NCBI GenBank assembly: GCA_900541925.1
Contig: UQMB01000007.1
Coordinates: 56,358 to 120,357 of the forward strand
DNA: 64,000 nt
Source: an uncultured Bacteroidales bacterium
GTDB lineage: Bacteria; Bacteroidota; Bacteroidia; Bacteroidales; UBA932
Direction of reading: 5' to 3'
Each line of letters opens with the position of its first letter. Positions within the stretch are counted from its first letter, which is position 1. Position numbers and translations under genes: made by a program. Below the pieces are notes generated by a model that saw only the letters and a list, made by a program, of their open reading frames with translations, ran no database searches and was not told where the DNA came from. Below are positions 51,178-60,024 of this stretch, one piece after another.

Positions 51178-54100
51178 TTAGAAATTCATGTTGACACCAA
51201 GCACGCAACCCCTTGTGCGCGGGAAGGATGAGCTGTCAATACCCTGATTGAGGGCGCTGCCGCTAGTTGACACCTCAGGATCATATCCGCTATATCTGGT
51301 AAATGTGCAGATATTATTGAGAGTCACATAGAAGCGGAGATTTTCAATCTTTGCCTTGCGGGTCAGATCCTTCGGGAGCGTGTATCCGAGCGTTATGGTG
51401 TTGAGGCGCAGATACGAACCGTCCTCGGAAAAGAGATCCATAGGACAGGATACCGAATAGTTGTTATATGAACTGAGGCTCCAAAGCATGTCCTTGTCGT
51501 ACTGACGAGGATTGAGTTCAGCGAGACGCGCCAGGTCTGTCGTTTCCTTGCCTGTGGCCGGATCTATCAGAGTGAAGCGGCCGCCCATTTCAGAGAAAGA
51601 GTTCATATTGCCGAGATAAGGTCCATAATAGCGGACCTTGTTGAGATTCCACACTTTGTTGCCAAGGCTGAAACTCATGAATACGGAGAGGTCGAATCCC
51701 TTGTATGAGAAGCTGTTGGTAAAACCTCCGCTGAAGACAGGGTTGGCATTACCCACAACAGCTTTGTCCTTGTCCGTGGAGAGGGCATATGTAGGATTGC
51801 CGTCAGAGTCGACCGAATCGGTCTGCGGAACAAACTTCATATCGCCAGGCTTCACATCCGTGCGCCTGCGGTTGGAGTCATACGGGACACCCGGTTTGAG
51901 GGCATATGACCCGTCGGTATTCTGGATGAAATCATCCGTCGTATAGACCCCGTCATAGACATAGCCGAAGAACTGACCCAGAGGCTGGCCCACCTTGACA
52001 AGGAAACTTGCTGACCAGTTCTCATATGAATCATTGAGGCTTGAATACATATAATCCTTGCCGTCCTGTCCATAGAGGGAGAGCACCTTTGAACGATTGA
52101 ACGACATGTTGAAATCGCTAGTCCAACGGAAACCTCCCCTGTCAACATTAATAGAATTGAGGACGATTTCAAGTCCACGGTTGCGTATCGCGCCGAGATT
52201 CTGATACTGGCGTGAATAGCCTGTGGTGTTAGGCACGTCATTGAGGATAATCAAATCATTTGACTGGTTGTTGTACCAGTCCACACTGAGATTGACCCTG
52301 TCTCCGGCCAGACCGAGATCAACGCCGACATTGAAAGATGTAGTGGTCTCCCACTTGAGCTCAGGATTTCCGAGGATGCTTGACGGCACAAGGGTGGAGA
52401 CATCAGCCTTGCCGACGGCATAGTGCCCCGCTCCATAGGCGGTGGTATAGATATAGTCCTCCACATTGCAGTTACCTGTAGTACCATAGCCAAGGCGGAA
52501 TTTCATCCTGTTGACCACCTCGCTGAACGCGCTGCCCTTGTAGAACTCCTCCTGGGAGATCCGCCATGCAGCTGATGCTGAAGGGAAGAATCCCCATTTG
52601 TGGCCCTTGGCAAATTTGGACGTGCCGTCAGCGCGGGCCGATACGGTGAGAAGATAACGGTCATCGTAACTATACATAGCCCTGCCGAAGAAAGACACGA
52701 GCGCATTCTCGCTCAAGCCAGAACTGCGGCTGTATGACTGCCCCATTCCGACATTGTTGAGGCCGAAGTTATTCTCCGGGAAGCCATAGTACATATTATA
52801 ATCAAACTGGGAGTGGTTGAACACGGTCTCTTGTCCGAGAAGGGCACTGAAACTATGCCTGTCCACGCTGCCGGAGTAGTTGAGGGTATTGGTGATCTGC
52901 CAATTATATTTCTCGGTGCTACGACGCGAGCCATACGGATGGACATTGCCCTGCGTATCTGTCTTATAACTCTCCGCCGCACGTGTAGTACCGTCATCCC
53001 AATAGTCATTACGGATTGAGTACCAAGTATAAGAACCGGCGGTACGCCAAGTGAGTCCCTTGATAATATCGATGTCGATGCCGGCATTGACAACCATCTG
53101 GCGCGTATAGCTGTTATTGTCTATGGCATTGTTCTCCAAAATAGGATTGTCAAGGTCATACTGTCCCTCGATCTTTTTGAATTCATCTGTAAGGTCCTTA
53201 TTGATAAGATCCTCATCAGTAAAACGAACTCCGCCGGTAGGCGGCTGGAGAAGGGTTTTGCGGAGGGCCGAACTCATGCGGCCGCCTCCTTCAACGCGTG
53301 TGCTGTTGAATGCGGCATTGAAATCAAGACGCACACCTTTCCACAGCTCGTGATTGATTTTTGCACGGACTCCGTTTCGGCTATAACCGTGCTTGGCCAT
53401 GATACCGTCCTGGTCATTGTAGTTGTAACTGAGCATGAACCGGGTGGTTTCATTGCCTCCGTTGACATTGACATTGTGGGACTGGGTAAAACCTGTCCGC
53501 CCGAACACTATATCCTGCCAATCTATCGATTCCTTGCCGGCATACTGCGAATGAATGCGCGAATATGCTCCGGTATAGAAATCAGGATCCGAAAGGGAGC
53601 CGCCGAACATATTGGCCCACTCCCCTATCTTGCCGCCCGTATTGAGCATGGCGAACTCATACTGATACTTGACATAGTCTTCCGGCCCAAGCATCGCAAG
53701 ATTGCGGCTGATTTTCTCGAATTGCGCATATGCGTTGTAGGTCACTGTCGTCTTGCCCGCTTTGCCGGACTTGGTGGTAATGAGGATGACTCCGTTGGAT
53801 CCCTGCGCTCCATAAATGGCTGTAGCAGAAGCGTCCTTCAATACATCGATACTCTCGATATCATTGATGTCCACCATTTTAAGACCATCTTCCATAGCAA
53901 ACCCGTCGACAATATAGAGAGGTGAAGTGGACTGCGTTATGGAACTTCCTCCACGTATTGTGATGTTCAAGTCCGCACCTGGAGCGCCGCTCTGAGAGAC
54001 GATGGAGAGGCCGGCAGCCTTTCCGGAAAGAGCCTGGGCAGCGGTCGTAGCAGGGACTTGGGCGAGGTCATTGCCGGATACTGAGACGGATGAGCCGGTA

Positions 54101-54471
54101 AGGTCTTTTCTCTTGACCTTGGCGTAACCGATCGAGACGGCTTCTTCGAGATAGAGAGACGACTCCTTTAGTGTCACATTGATCTCTGTCCGGTTTCCTA
54201 CTGTCTCGATGACATCATCGTATCCCAGGAGAGAAAAGGTAAGCGTCTTGACAGAAGAGGGGATAGAGATGGTATACATACCGTCAATATCCGTAGTCTG
54301 CCCTTGAGTGGAGCCGCCGACCACGGCCATAACTACGGCACCCATAACAGGGTCTCCGTTGCTGTCCGATACTTTGCCGGAAATCGTCTTCTGCTGAGCA
54401 TAAGCGACAGATGACGCACCAACAAGCATAAAGGCAAGCAACAATGCCTTGAATAAACTGGTTGAGTTCAT
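51178..54471 (-). CDS. SusC-family TonB-dependent outer-membrane glycan transporter (pair D)
   Basis: Beta-barrel importer of 1097 residues. Signal peptide (MNSTSLFKALLLAFMLVGASSVAYAQ), carboxypeptidase-like domain (TISGKVSDSNGDPVMGAVVMA), TonB-box region EEAVSIGYAKVKRKDLTGSS, plug motif ATAIYGAQGSNGVILITTK, and a barrel ending CVLGVNMNF. The plug is the most divergent of the four SusC proteins in the window. It heads a minus-strand operon with SusD-D and the GH65-like lipoprotein. Confidence 0.95.
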   Translation of the reverse strand: MNSTSLFKALLLAFMLVGASSVAYAQQKTISGKVSDSNGDPVMGAVVMAVVGGSTQGQTTDIDGMYTISIPSSVKTLTFSLLGYDDVIETVGNRTEINVTLKESSLYLEEAVSIGYAKVKRKDLTGSSVSVSGNDLAQVPATTAAQALSGKAAGLSIVSQSGAPGADLNITIRGGSSITQSTSPLYIVDGFAMEDGLKMVDINDIESIDVLKDASATAIYGAQGSNGVILITTKSGKAGKTTVTYNAYAQFEKISRNLAMLGPEDYVKYQYEFAMLNTGGKIGEWANMFGGSLSDPDFYTGAYSRIHSQYAGKESIDWQDIVFGRTGFTQSHNVNVNGGNETTRFMLSYNYNDQDGIMAKHGYSRNGVRAKINHELWKGVRLDFNAAFNSTRVEGGGRMSSALRKTLLQPPTGGVRFTDEDLINKDLTDEFKKIEGQYDLDNPILENNAIDNNSYTRQMVVNAGIDIDIIKGLTWRTAGSYTWYSIRNDYWDDGTTRAAESYKTDTQGNVHPYGSRRSTEKYNWQITNTLNYSGSVDRHSFSALLGQETVFNHSQFDYNMYYGFPENNFGLNNVGMGQSYSRSSGLSENALVSFFGRAMYSYDDRYLLTVSARADGTSKFAKGHKWGFFPSASAAWRISQEEFYKGSAFSEVVNRMKFRLGYGTTGNCNVEDYIYTTAYGAGHYAVGKADVSTLVPSSILGNPELKWETTTSFNVGVDLGLAGDRVNLSVDWYNNQSNDLIILNDVPNTTGYSRQYQNLGAIRNRGLEIVLNSINVDRGGFRWTSDFNMSFNRSKVLSLYGQDGKDYMYSSLNDSYENWSASFLVKVGQPLGQFFGYVYDGVYTTDDFIQNTDGSYALKPGVPYDSNRRRTDVKPGDMKFVPQTDSVDSDGNPTYALSTDKDKAVVGNANPVFSGGFTNSFSYKGFDLSVFMSFSLGNKVWNLNKVRYYGPYLGNMNSFSEMGGRFTLIDPATGKETTDLARLAELNPRQYDKDMLWSLSSYNNYSVSCPMDLFSEDGSYLRLNTITLGYTLPKDLTRKAKIENLRFYVTLNNICTFTRYSGYDPEVSTSGSALNQGIDSSSFPRTRGCVLGVNMNF

Positions 54472-54515
54472 CGTGTAAATGAATGGTAATGGTTAATATT
54501 TGTTTTAATGTGACA

Positions 54516-54523
54516 CAAAGATA
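54516..54523 (-). promoter_or_regulatory. Putative -7 element of PUL D
   Basis: Minus-strand TATCTTTG matches TAnnTTTG, 44 bp before the SusC-D start. It opens the 960-bp gene-free stretch 54472-55431, which then holds a sigma-54-like site, a hairpin, two repeat families and a weak gltB promoter. Confidence 0.45.
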
Positions 54524-54743
54524 AAAATTCTCCAGAAGTATCGTATCGAGTCTAAAAAAAATAGATCGTGTTTTTCGGGATGCGCGCCTGCGACGGGAAA
54601 ACGGCAGTGAAATGCCGCGCCGGCGCAGCGCTTCGCTTGATTTATCTATGGATTGCGGCACACCCGGAGAAGTTTGGAGGAAGGACGGGCGCGCAAAATT
54701 TTATCTTATTGACTTCCTGCACATTACATGATTATACGAAAGT

Positions 54744-54760
54744 TTGGCACAGTCTATGCT
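54744..54760 (+). promoter_or_regulatory. Sigma-54-like promoter motif
   Basis: TTGGCAC at 54744-54750 and ATGCT at 54756-54760 put GG and GC exactly ten bases apart, as in -24/-12 promoters (TTGGCAC-N4-TTGC-type). It points right, toward a hairpin at 54821 and gltB at 55432. Glutamate synthase is a plausible nitrogen-regulated target, but the distance is large and one consensus base is missing. Confidence 0.35.
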
Positions 54761-54820
54761 ATAAGTAAGTCAAGCAAATACCGTTTTGATTAGACAATAA
54801 TAGGATACTGAACATTTTAG

Positions 54821-54850
54821 AGTGCCGCGGCCTGTGAAGGTAGCGGCACT
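54821..54850 (+). other. 8-bp hairpin downstream of the sigma-54-like motif
   Basis: Arms AGTGCCGC and GCGGCACT around a 14-base loop, beginning about 50 bases after the expected start of a sigma-54 transcript. The sequence after it is T-rich but lacks a proper U tract. It could be part of a short RNA or a weak terminator; nothing else supports either. Confidence 0.35.
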
Positions 54851-54927
54851 TGACATTTTATGTCCGCCTTGGTAATGCGAATGATTGGTGACAGCCGCCG
54901 TCCAGCCACGCCGCCCAGTCTTTCCAG

Positions 54928-54978
54928 CCATGTCTCTCCGGCCTCGCCTTCCCGGCCCCGTCTCTCCGGCCTCGTCTC
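54928..54978. repeat. 30-bp direct repeat left of the gltB tandem array
   Basis: GTCTCTCCGGCCTCG occurs twice, 30 bp apart, the copies being separated by CCTTCCCGGCCCC-like sequence. It has no similarity to the 50-bp array that begins 30 bp further on. Confidence 0.5.
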
Positions 54979-55006
54979 TCCCCCGCTCCGCCCGAAATAT
55001 AAATCC

Positions 55007-55255
55007 GTTCGGTACAGAAAAGCGGCCTTTGCCGTACCAACAGCCAGGCAGGGAGGTTCCGTACAGAAAAGCGGCCTCTGCCGCACCAACAGCCAGGCAG
55101 GGAGGTTCGGTACAGGAAAGCGGCCTCTGCCGTACCAAACCGCACGGCAGGGAGGTTCGGTACAGGAAAGCGGCCTCTGCCGTACCAAACCGCACGGCGG
55201 GGAGGTTCGGTACAGGAAAGCGGCCTCTGCCGTACCAAACCGCACGGCAGGGCAG
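55007..55255. repeat. Five tandem copies of a 49-50-bp unit upstream of gltB
   Basis: Units start at 55007, 55056, 55105, 55155 and 55205, each beginning GTTCSGTACAG, then AAAGCGGCC, GCCGYACCAA and ending GGCAGGGAG. The last three copies are almost identical and the first two more diverged. Each unit contains GGTAC and GTACC in inverted order. The period is not a multiple of three, so the Cys/Pro-rich frames read across it cannot be a repeat protein in one frame. A degenerate copy lies on the far side of gltB at about 59903. There are no unique spacers, so this is not CRISPR. Confidence 0.8.
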
Positions 55256-55317
55256 AATCTTCGCCGAATCTGCGGCAATTTATTTTTTGCCGCTTACTAT
55301 GTTGAAGTTTTTTTGAT

Positions 55318-55325
55318 TAACTTGC
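55318..55325 (+). promoter_or_regulatory. Weak -7-like element before gltB
   Basis: TAACTTGC followed by ACCCCCGAAAA resembles the context of the better thrE promoter (TACTTTTGCCACCCGAAAA) but departs from TAnnTTTG by two bases and has no TTG at 19-21 bp. A small 6-bp inverted repeat CTGACA/TGTCAG follows at 55345-55360. Confidence 0.25.
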
Positions 55326-55431
55326 ACCCCCGAAAAGCCGGAACCTGACAGGAGTGTCAGACAAAATGGCGGCAAGAAGCCGAGAACGGCGGCAAAAGGC
55401 AATTTATCAACGGTTATTTAGTAGTTATCAC

Positions 55432-58400
55432 ATGGAGTCTCTGGAATCACTGCAGGCCCGGGGCCTGTACTCGCAAGACTGGGAGCACGATGCGTGCGGC
55501 GTCGGGCTGGTCGTCAATATAAACGGCGCCAAATACCACGACATCATAGAGAAAGGCCTCTCCGTTCTGGAAAACATGGCCCACCGCGGCGCTGAAGGAG
55601 GAGACCCCAACACAGGCGACGGGGCAGGGATAATGGTCCAGATCCCGCACGAGTTCATACTCCTGCACGGCATCCCCGTACCGGAAAAAGGCCGCTACGG
55701 AGTCGGGATGGTCTTCTTCCCGAAAGACAAGGCCGACGCCGCAGCTTTTCTGGAGATAATCGAAGAATGCACCAAAGCCAATTCCCTCAGCATTATGCAC
55801 ATAAGGAATGTGCCTGTCAACTCGGAAGTCCTCGGGAGCAAGGCCAGGGAAAGCGAGCCGTACATCAGGCAGCTATTCATCGAGGGCTGCGATGATCAGG
55901 AAGAGCTCGAAAACAAACTCTACCTCATCCGCAAGGAAGCGGAGCGCCGGGTCGCGGGGTCATCGATCAAGGACAAGAAATCCTGCTACTTCGCCAGCCT
56001 CTCCACAAGAACGATGATCTACAAAGGCATGCTGACCTCAGGGCAGCTCCGCCACTACTTCACCGACCTCACCGACAAATACTTCACCTCCGCGATAGCC
56101 TTGGTCCACTCCCGTTTCTCCACCAACACCTTCCCGACATGGAGCCTGGCACAGCCATTCCGCATGATCGGGCACAACGGGGAGATCAACACCATCCGTG
56201 GCAACAGGCTCTGGATCAAGGCGCGAGAGAGCCTGCTCCAAACGGACAAACTCGGTAAGATCACCGAAAACATAAGCCCCATCGTTGAACCAGGGATGAG
56301 TGACAGCGCCTCGTTCGACAATGTACTGGAGTTCTTCACACGCGCCGGCTATTCCATTCCCCATGCCCTGGCGATGCTTGTCCCGGAGAGTTACAAGGAG
56401 GGCAACCCGCTCAGCCACAAGCTCAAAAGCTTCTACGAATACCACTCCATCTTCATGGAGCCGTGGGACGGGCCGGCCACGATCATATTTTCGGACGGCA
56501 GATTCGCCGGCGGCATGCTCGACCGCAACGGATTGAGACCGTGCCGGTATTTCGTCACCAAGGGAGGGATGCTCGTGATGGCGTCCGAGACGGGCGTCTG
56601 TGATGTCCCGCCGGAAGAAATCGCTTCCAAGGGCAGGCTGCGCCCCGGAAAGATAATGATGGTGGACACCCTCAAGGGCAAAATTCTCCGCGACGAAGAG
56701 ATTAAGGCGGCCCTGAGCGATGCACATCCCTACGCCGACTGGCTGCACAGCGGACGCATCGTGCTCAAAGACATACGCAGCGGCCGCAAGGTCGAGCACT
56801 CTGTCCCTGATTATCAGAGACTTCTCAAAGCATTCAACTACAGCAAAGAAGACATCGACCGCATCATCATCCCGATGACCGCGGACAGCGCCGAGCCGCT
56901 ATACGCGATGGGCGACGACACTCCGCTTTCCGTGCTCTCGGAGAAGCCTCAGAGGTTCTTCAACTACTTCAAGCAGAAGTTCGCGCAGGTCACCAATCCT
57001 CCGATCGACTCGATAAGGGAGAGCACCGTGATGTCCCTGACGAGCTACATCGGCGCAGTAAAGGGCGACATCCTCACCCCGTCGCCGGAGTTGTGCAAGG
57101 TAGTCCGCCTCAACTCCCCCATCCTCTCAAACGCCGAACTTGAGACGCTCAAAAACCTGAGATACAAAGGGTTCAAGACCATCACCCTACCCATGCTCTT
57201 CGATGCGGACGGCGGGGCGGGAGCGATGGAGGCCGCACTCTCGCGCCTCTGCAAAGACGCCATCAAGGCTGTGGACGCGGGCTACAACTACATCATCATC
57301 TCAGACAGGGATGTCGATGCCTCACACGCTCCTATCCCTTCTCTGCTCGCCACCTCAGCTGTGCACCACCACCTCATACACAACATGAAGCGTTCACAGA
57401 CCGCCATCATCGTGGAGTCCGCCGAAGTATGCGAAGTGATGCACGTGGCCCTGCTCGCCGGCTACGGAGCAAGCGCCGTCAACCCGTACATGACCTTCGC
57501 GATCCTCGATGAGCTCGTCAAATCCAAGGCCGTCCAGCTTGACTACCCGGCGGCGGAGGAGCACTACATCAAGGCCGTCAACAAAGGCATGCTCAAGATT
57601 CTCTCCAAGATGGGCATCTCCACAATCCGCAGCTACAGAGGAGCTTCGCTTTTCGAAAGCCTCGGCATCAGCCAGGAGGTGATGGACAACTATATGGGAG
57701 GCGGGACTTCCCAGATAGGAGGAGTCACGCTGGAAGACATCGCCTCCGACGTGCTCGCCGCACACAAGGCCGCGTTCGGCACGGAAAATTCCGGAGAACT
57801 GGAGGATTACGGATTCTATGCCTGCCGCAAAGGCGGGGAGTTCCACGCGTGGGAGCCGTCCCGCGTCAAACTGCTGCACAAGGCAGTGAGGGAGCAGGAT
57901 TACGAGGCGTTCCGGCAGTTCAGTGACATTGCCGCCAACCGCACCGCCCCTATGTACCTGCGCGACCTGATGGAGATAGAAAGCGACCGCAAGCCGATAG
58001 ACCTGAGCGAGGTCGAAAGCGAAGAGTCACTGATGAAGCGATTCGTGACGGAGGCAATCTCATTCGGGGCCATCAGCAAGGAAGCCCACGAGACCATAGC
58101 CCTGGCGATGAACGCCATAGGCGGTCAGAGCAACACCGGCGAAGGCGGTGAGGACCCGTCACGCAACGCCCCGCTCCCTGACGGGAGTTCCATGCGCAGC
58201 GCGGTGAAACAGGTGGCGTCCGGACGCTTCGGGGTGGATGCACAGTACCTTGTCAACGCGGACGAGATACAGATCAAAGTGGCTCAGGGCGCGAAACCCG
58301 GTGAGGGAGGCCAGCTGCCGGGATTCAAGGTGGATGAACTCATCGCCCGCACCAGACATTCGGTGCCGGGCATCACCCTCATCTCTCCCCCGCCTCACCA

Positions 58401-59892
58401 CGACATCTACTCGATCGAGGATCTGGCCCAGTTGATATATGACCTCAAGAACATCAACTCCGCAGCACGCATCAGCGTAAAACTGGTCTCCGAAGCCGGG
58501 GTGGGCACGATTGCGGCCGGGGTGGCCAAGGCCAAGGCCGACGTAATCCTGATAAGCGGGGGCGACGGGGGCACAGGCGCAAGCCCGGCAAGTTCGGTCA
58601 AACACACCGGCAGCCCGGCAGAGACTGGCCTCGCCCAGGTGCAGCAGACCCTGGTGGTCAACAACCTGCGCGGACGAGTCCGCCTCCAGGTGGACGGCGG
58701 CCTGAAAACAGCCCGGGACGTCATGTTCATGGCGATGCTCGGAGCTGAGGAGTTCGGTTTCGGCACCGCCTCCCTGGTAGCCCTCGGCTGCCTGGTATGC
58801 CGGCGTTGCAACACCAACAGCTGCCCCGTCGGCATCGCGACCCAGAATCCTGCGCTGCGGGCAAAATTCTCTGGACGCAAGGAGTTTCTGGAGACCTATT
58901 TCCGATTTATCGCGAGGCAGTTGCGCGAGTATCTCGCCCAGATGGGCTACCGCTCTCTCCAGGAAGTCATCGGCCGGGCCGACCTGCTGCACAAGAGGAG
59001 TTTCCCTGAGGGCTCGAAGGCCGGAAAAGTCTCACTTGACAGAGTTCTCTATATCCCGGACGAGGCCCGGGCCAATGCGAGGATGTTCACTTCCGGGCAG
59101 ATCGGGACACTGCTCTGCTCCAAGGACAGGGAAGTGATGGAGATGGTCTGGCCGGCCGTGGAATCGCGCAGGAAAGTAAGCCTCGGAGTGCAGATCCGCA
59201 ATACGGACCGCAGCGTCGGGGCCATGCTGAGCGGCAAGGTCACCGCCCTCTATGGCGGCGCCGGGCTGCCGGAAGACTGCATCACGGTGACATTCACCGG
59301 CGCCGCCGGGCAGAGCTTCGGAGCGTTCCTCTGCCCGGGACTCACATTCAGACTTGAAGGCGATGCCAACGACTACCTCGGCAAAGGCCTCTCGGGAGGC
59401 AAGATCATCGTCACCCCTTCTCCGGAATCCCTGTTCAGCGCCGAGGACAACATCATCGCCGGCAACACCATAGGTTACGGTGCCACAGGCGGGCAGATGT
59501 TCATCAACGGGCAGGTCGGGGAGCGCTTCTGCGTCCGCAACAGCGGCGCGACAGCCGTGGTGGAAGGCGTCGGTGACCACTGCTGCGAATACATGACCGG
59601 AGGCAGAGTCGTGGTGCTCGGAAGGACCGGGCGCAACTTCGCGGCCGGAATGAGCGGAGGCATCGCATATGTGCTCAACATGTCCGGAGACTTCGACTAC
59701 TACTGCAACATGGACATGATCGAACTGTCCCTGCTTGAGACAGACGAGGACCGCCGGGAAGTCAAATCCCTCATCAAGGCCCACCACGCCTACACAGGCA
59801 GTCCACTCGCAGCCCGCATCCTCTCCGAATGGGACTCCTATGCTTCCAGGTTCATCAAGGTGATGCCGGTAGAGTACAAGAAGCTGCTTTAG
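55432..59892 (+). CDS. gltB: Glutamate synthase, large (alpha) subunit
   Basis: Cytoplasmic enzyme that takes the amide of glutamine to make glutamate from 2-oxoglutarate. Order of domains: class II glutamine amidotransferase with Cys in WEHDACGVGLVVN (Cys22 from this start, after a short propeptide), central domain, FMN-binding synthase domain (QVASGRFGVDAQYLVNADEIQIK, ISGGDGGTGASPAS), the 3Fe-4S cysteines in CLVCRRCNTNSCPVG, and the GXGXG beta-helix domain at the C-terminus (GGKIIVTPSPES, GERFCVRNSGATAVVEGVGDHCCEYMTGG). I chose ATG 55432 because family-like sequence starts there; an upstream ATG at 55366 and a GTG at 55354 stay open in frame. About 1486 residues is normal. The small subunit gltD is not next to it, which is unusual. 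Confidence 0.95.
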   Translation: MESLESLQARGLYSQDWEHDACGVGLVVNINGAKYHDIIEKGLSVLENMAHRGAEGGDPNTGDGAGIMVQIPHEFILLHGIPVPEKGRYGVGMVFFPKDKADAAAFLEIIEECTKANSLSIMHIRNVPVNSEVLGSKARESEPYIRQLFIEGCDDQEELENKLYLIRKEAERRVAGSSIKDKKSCYFASLSTRTMIYKGMLTSGQLRHYFTDLTDKYFTSAIALVHSRFSTNTFPTWSLAQPFRMIGHNGEINTIRGNRLWIKARESLLQTDKLGKITENISPIVEPGMSDSASFDNVLEFFTRAGYSIPHALAMLVPESYKEGNPLSHKLKSFYEYHSIFMEPWDGPATIIFSDGRFAGGMLDRNGLRPCRYFVTKGGMLVMASETGVCDVPPEEIASKGRLRPGKIMMVDTLKGKILRDEEIKAALSDAHPYADWLHSGRIVLKDIRSGRKVEHSVPDYQRLLKAFNYSKEDIDRIIIPMTADSAEPLYAMGDDTPLSVLSEKPQRFFNYFKQKFAQVTNPPIDSIRESTVMSLTSYIGAVKGDILTPSPELCKVVRLNSPILSNAELETLKNLRYKGFKTITLPMLFDADGGAGAMEAALSRLCKDAIKAVDAGYNYIIISDRDVDASHAPIPSLLATSAVHHHLIHNMKRSQTAIIVESAEVCEVMHVALLAGYGASAVNPYMTFAILDELVKSKAVQLDYPAAEEHYIKAVNKGMLKILSKMGISTIRSYRGASLFESLGISQEVMDNYMGGGTSQIGGVTLEDIASDVLAAHKAAFGTENSGELEDYGFYACRKGGEFHAWEPSRVKLLHKAVREQDYEAFRQFSDIAANRTAPMYLRDLMEIESDRKPIDLSEVESEESLMKRFVTEAISFGAISKEAHETIALAMNAIGGQSNTGEGGEDPSRNAPLPDGSSMRSAVKQVASGRFGVDAQYLVNADEIQIKVAQGAKPGEGGQLPGFKVDELIARTRHSVPGITLISPPPHHDIYSIEDLAQLIYDLKNINSAARISVKLVSEAGVGTIAAGVAKAKADVILISGGDGGTGASPASSVKHTGSPAETGLAQVQQTLVVNNLRGRVRLQVDGGLKTARDVMFMAMLGAEEFGFGTASLVALGCLVCRRCNTNSCPVGIATQNPALRAKFSGRKEFLETYFRFIARQLREYLAQMGYRSLQEVIGRADLLHKRSFPEGSKAGKVSLDRVLYIPDEARANARMFTSGQIGTLLCSKDREVMEMVWPAVESRRKVSLGVQIRNTDRSVGAMLSGKVTALYGGAGLPEDCITVTFTGAAGQSFGAFLCPGLTFRLEGDANDYLGKGLSGGKIIVTPSPESLFSAEDNIIAGNTIGYGATGGQMFINGQVGERFCVRNSGATAVVEGVGDHCCEYMTGGRVVVLGRTGRNFAAGMSGGIAYVLNMSGDFDYYCNMDMIELSLLETDEDRREVKSLIKAHHAYTGSPLAARILSEWDSYASRFIKVMPVEYKKLL

Positions 59893-59902
59893 AAGTTGTT
59901 TT

Positions 59903-59955
59903 GTATGCGGCCCCGTCCCGTACCAAATCGCCCGGCAGGACAAAATCTTCGCTAA
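59903..59955. repeat. Degenerate copy of the 50-bp gltB-upstream repeat, downstream of gltB
   Basis: The stretch GCGGCCCCGTCCCGTACC...GCCCGGCAGGACAAAATCTTCGCTAATCTC lines up with the end of the last upstream unit (GCGGCCTCTGCCGTACC...GCACGGCAGGGCAGAATCTTCGCCGAATCTG). Both are followed within about 70 bp by a promoter-like region. Confidence 0.55.
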
Positions 59956-59969
59956 TCTCACACGAGTAT

Positions 59970-60000
59970 TTGAAGGTGAGCCGATATTTACATACCTTTA
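59970..60000 (+). promoter_or_regulatory. Promoter of the Sel1-like gene
   Basis: TTG at 59970-59972, a 20-bp spacer and TACCTTTA at 59993-60000, one base off the consensus, 24 bp before the ATG. Confidence 0.5.
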
Positions 60001-60024
60001 CAACACTTACATAAAAAACCACTT

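Noticed and set aside
55007..55255. Array considered as a CRISPR
   Set aside because: Units are contiguous with no unique spacers, and no cas gene is near.
54817..55278. Minus-strand frames with repeated FLYRTS/LSCTEPP peptides
   Set aside because: The DNA period is 49-50 bp, so each unit shifts frame; all three frames show peptide repeats, as expected from non-coding repeats.
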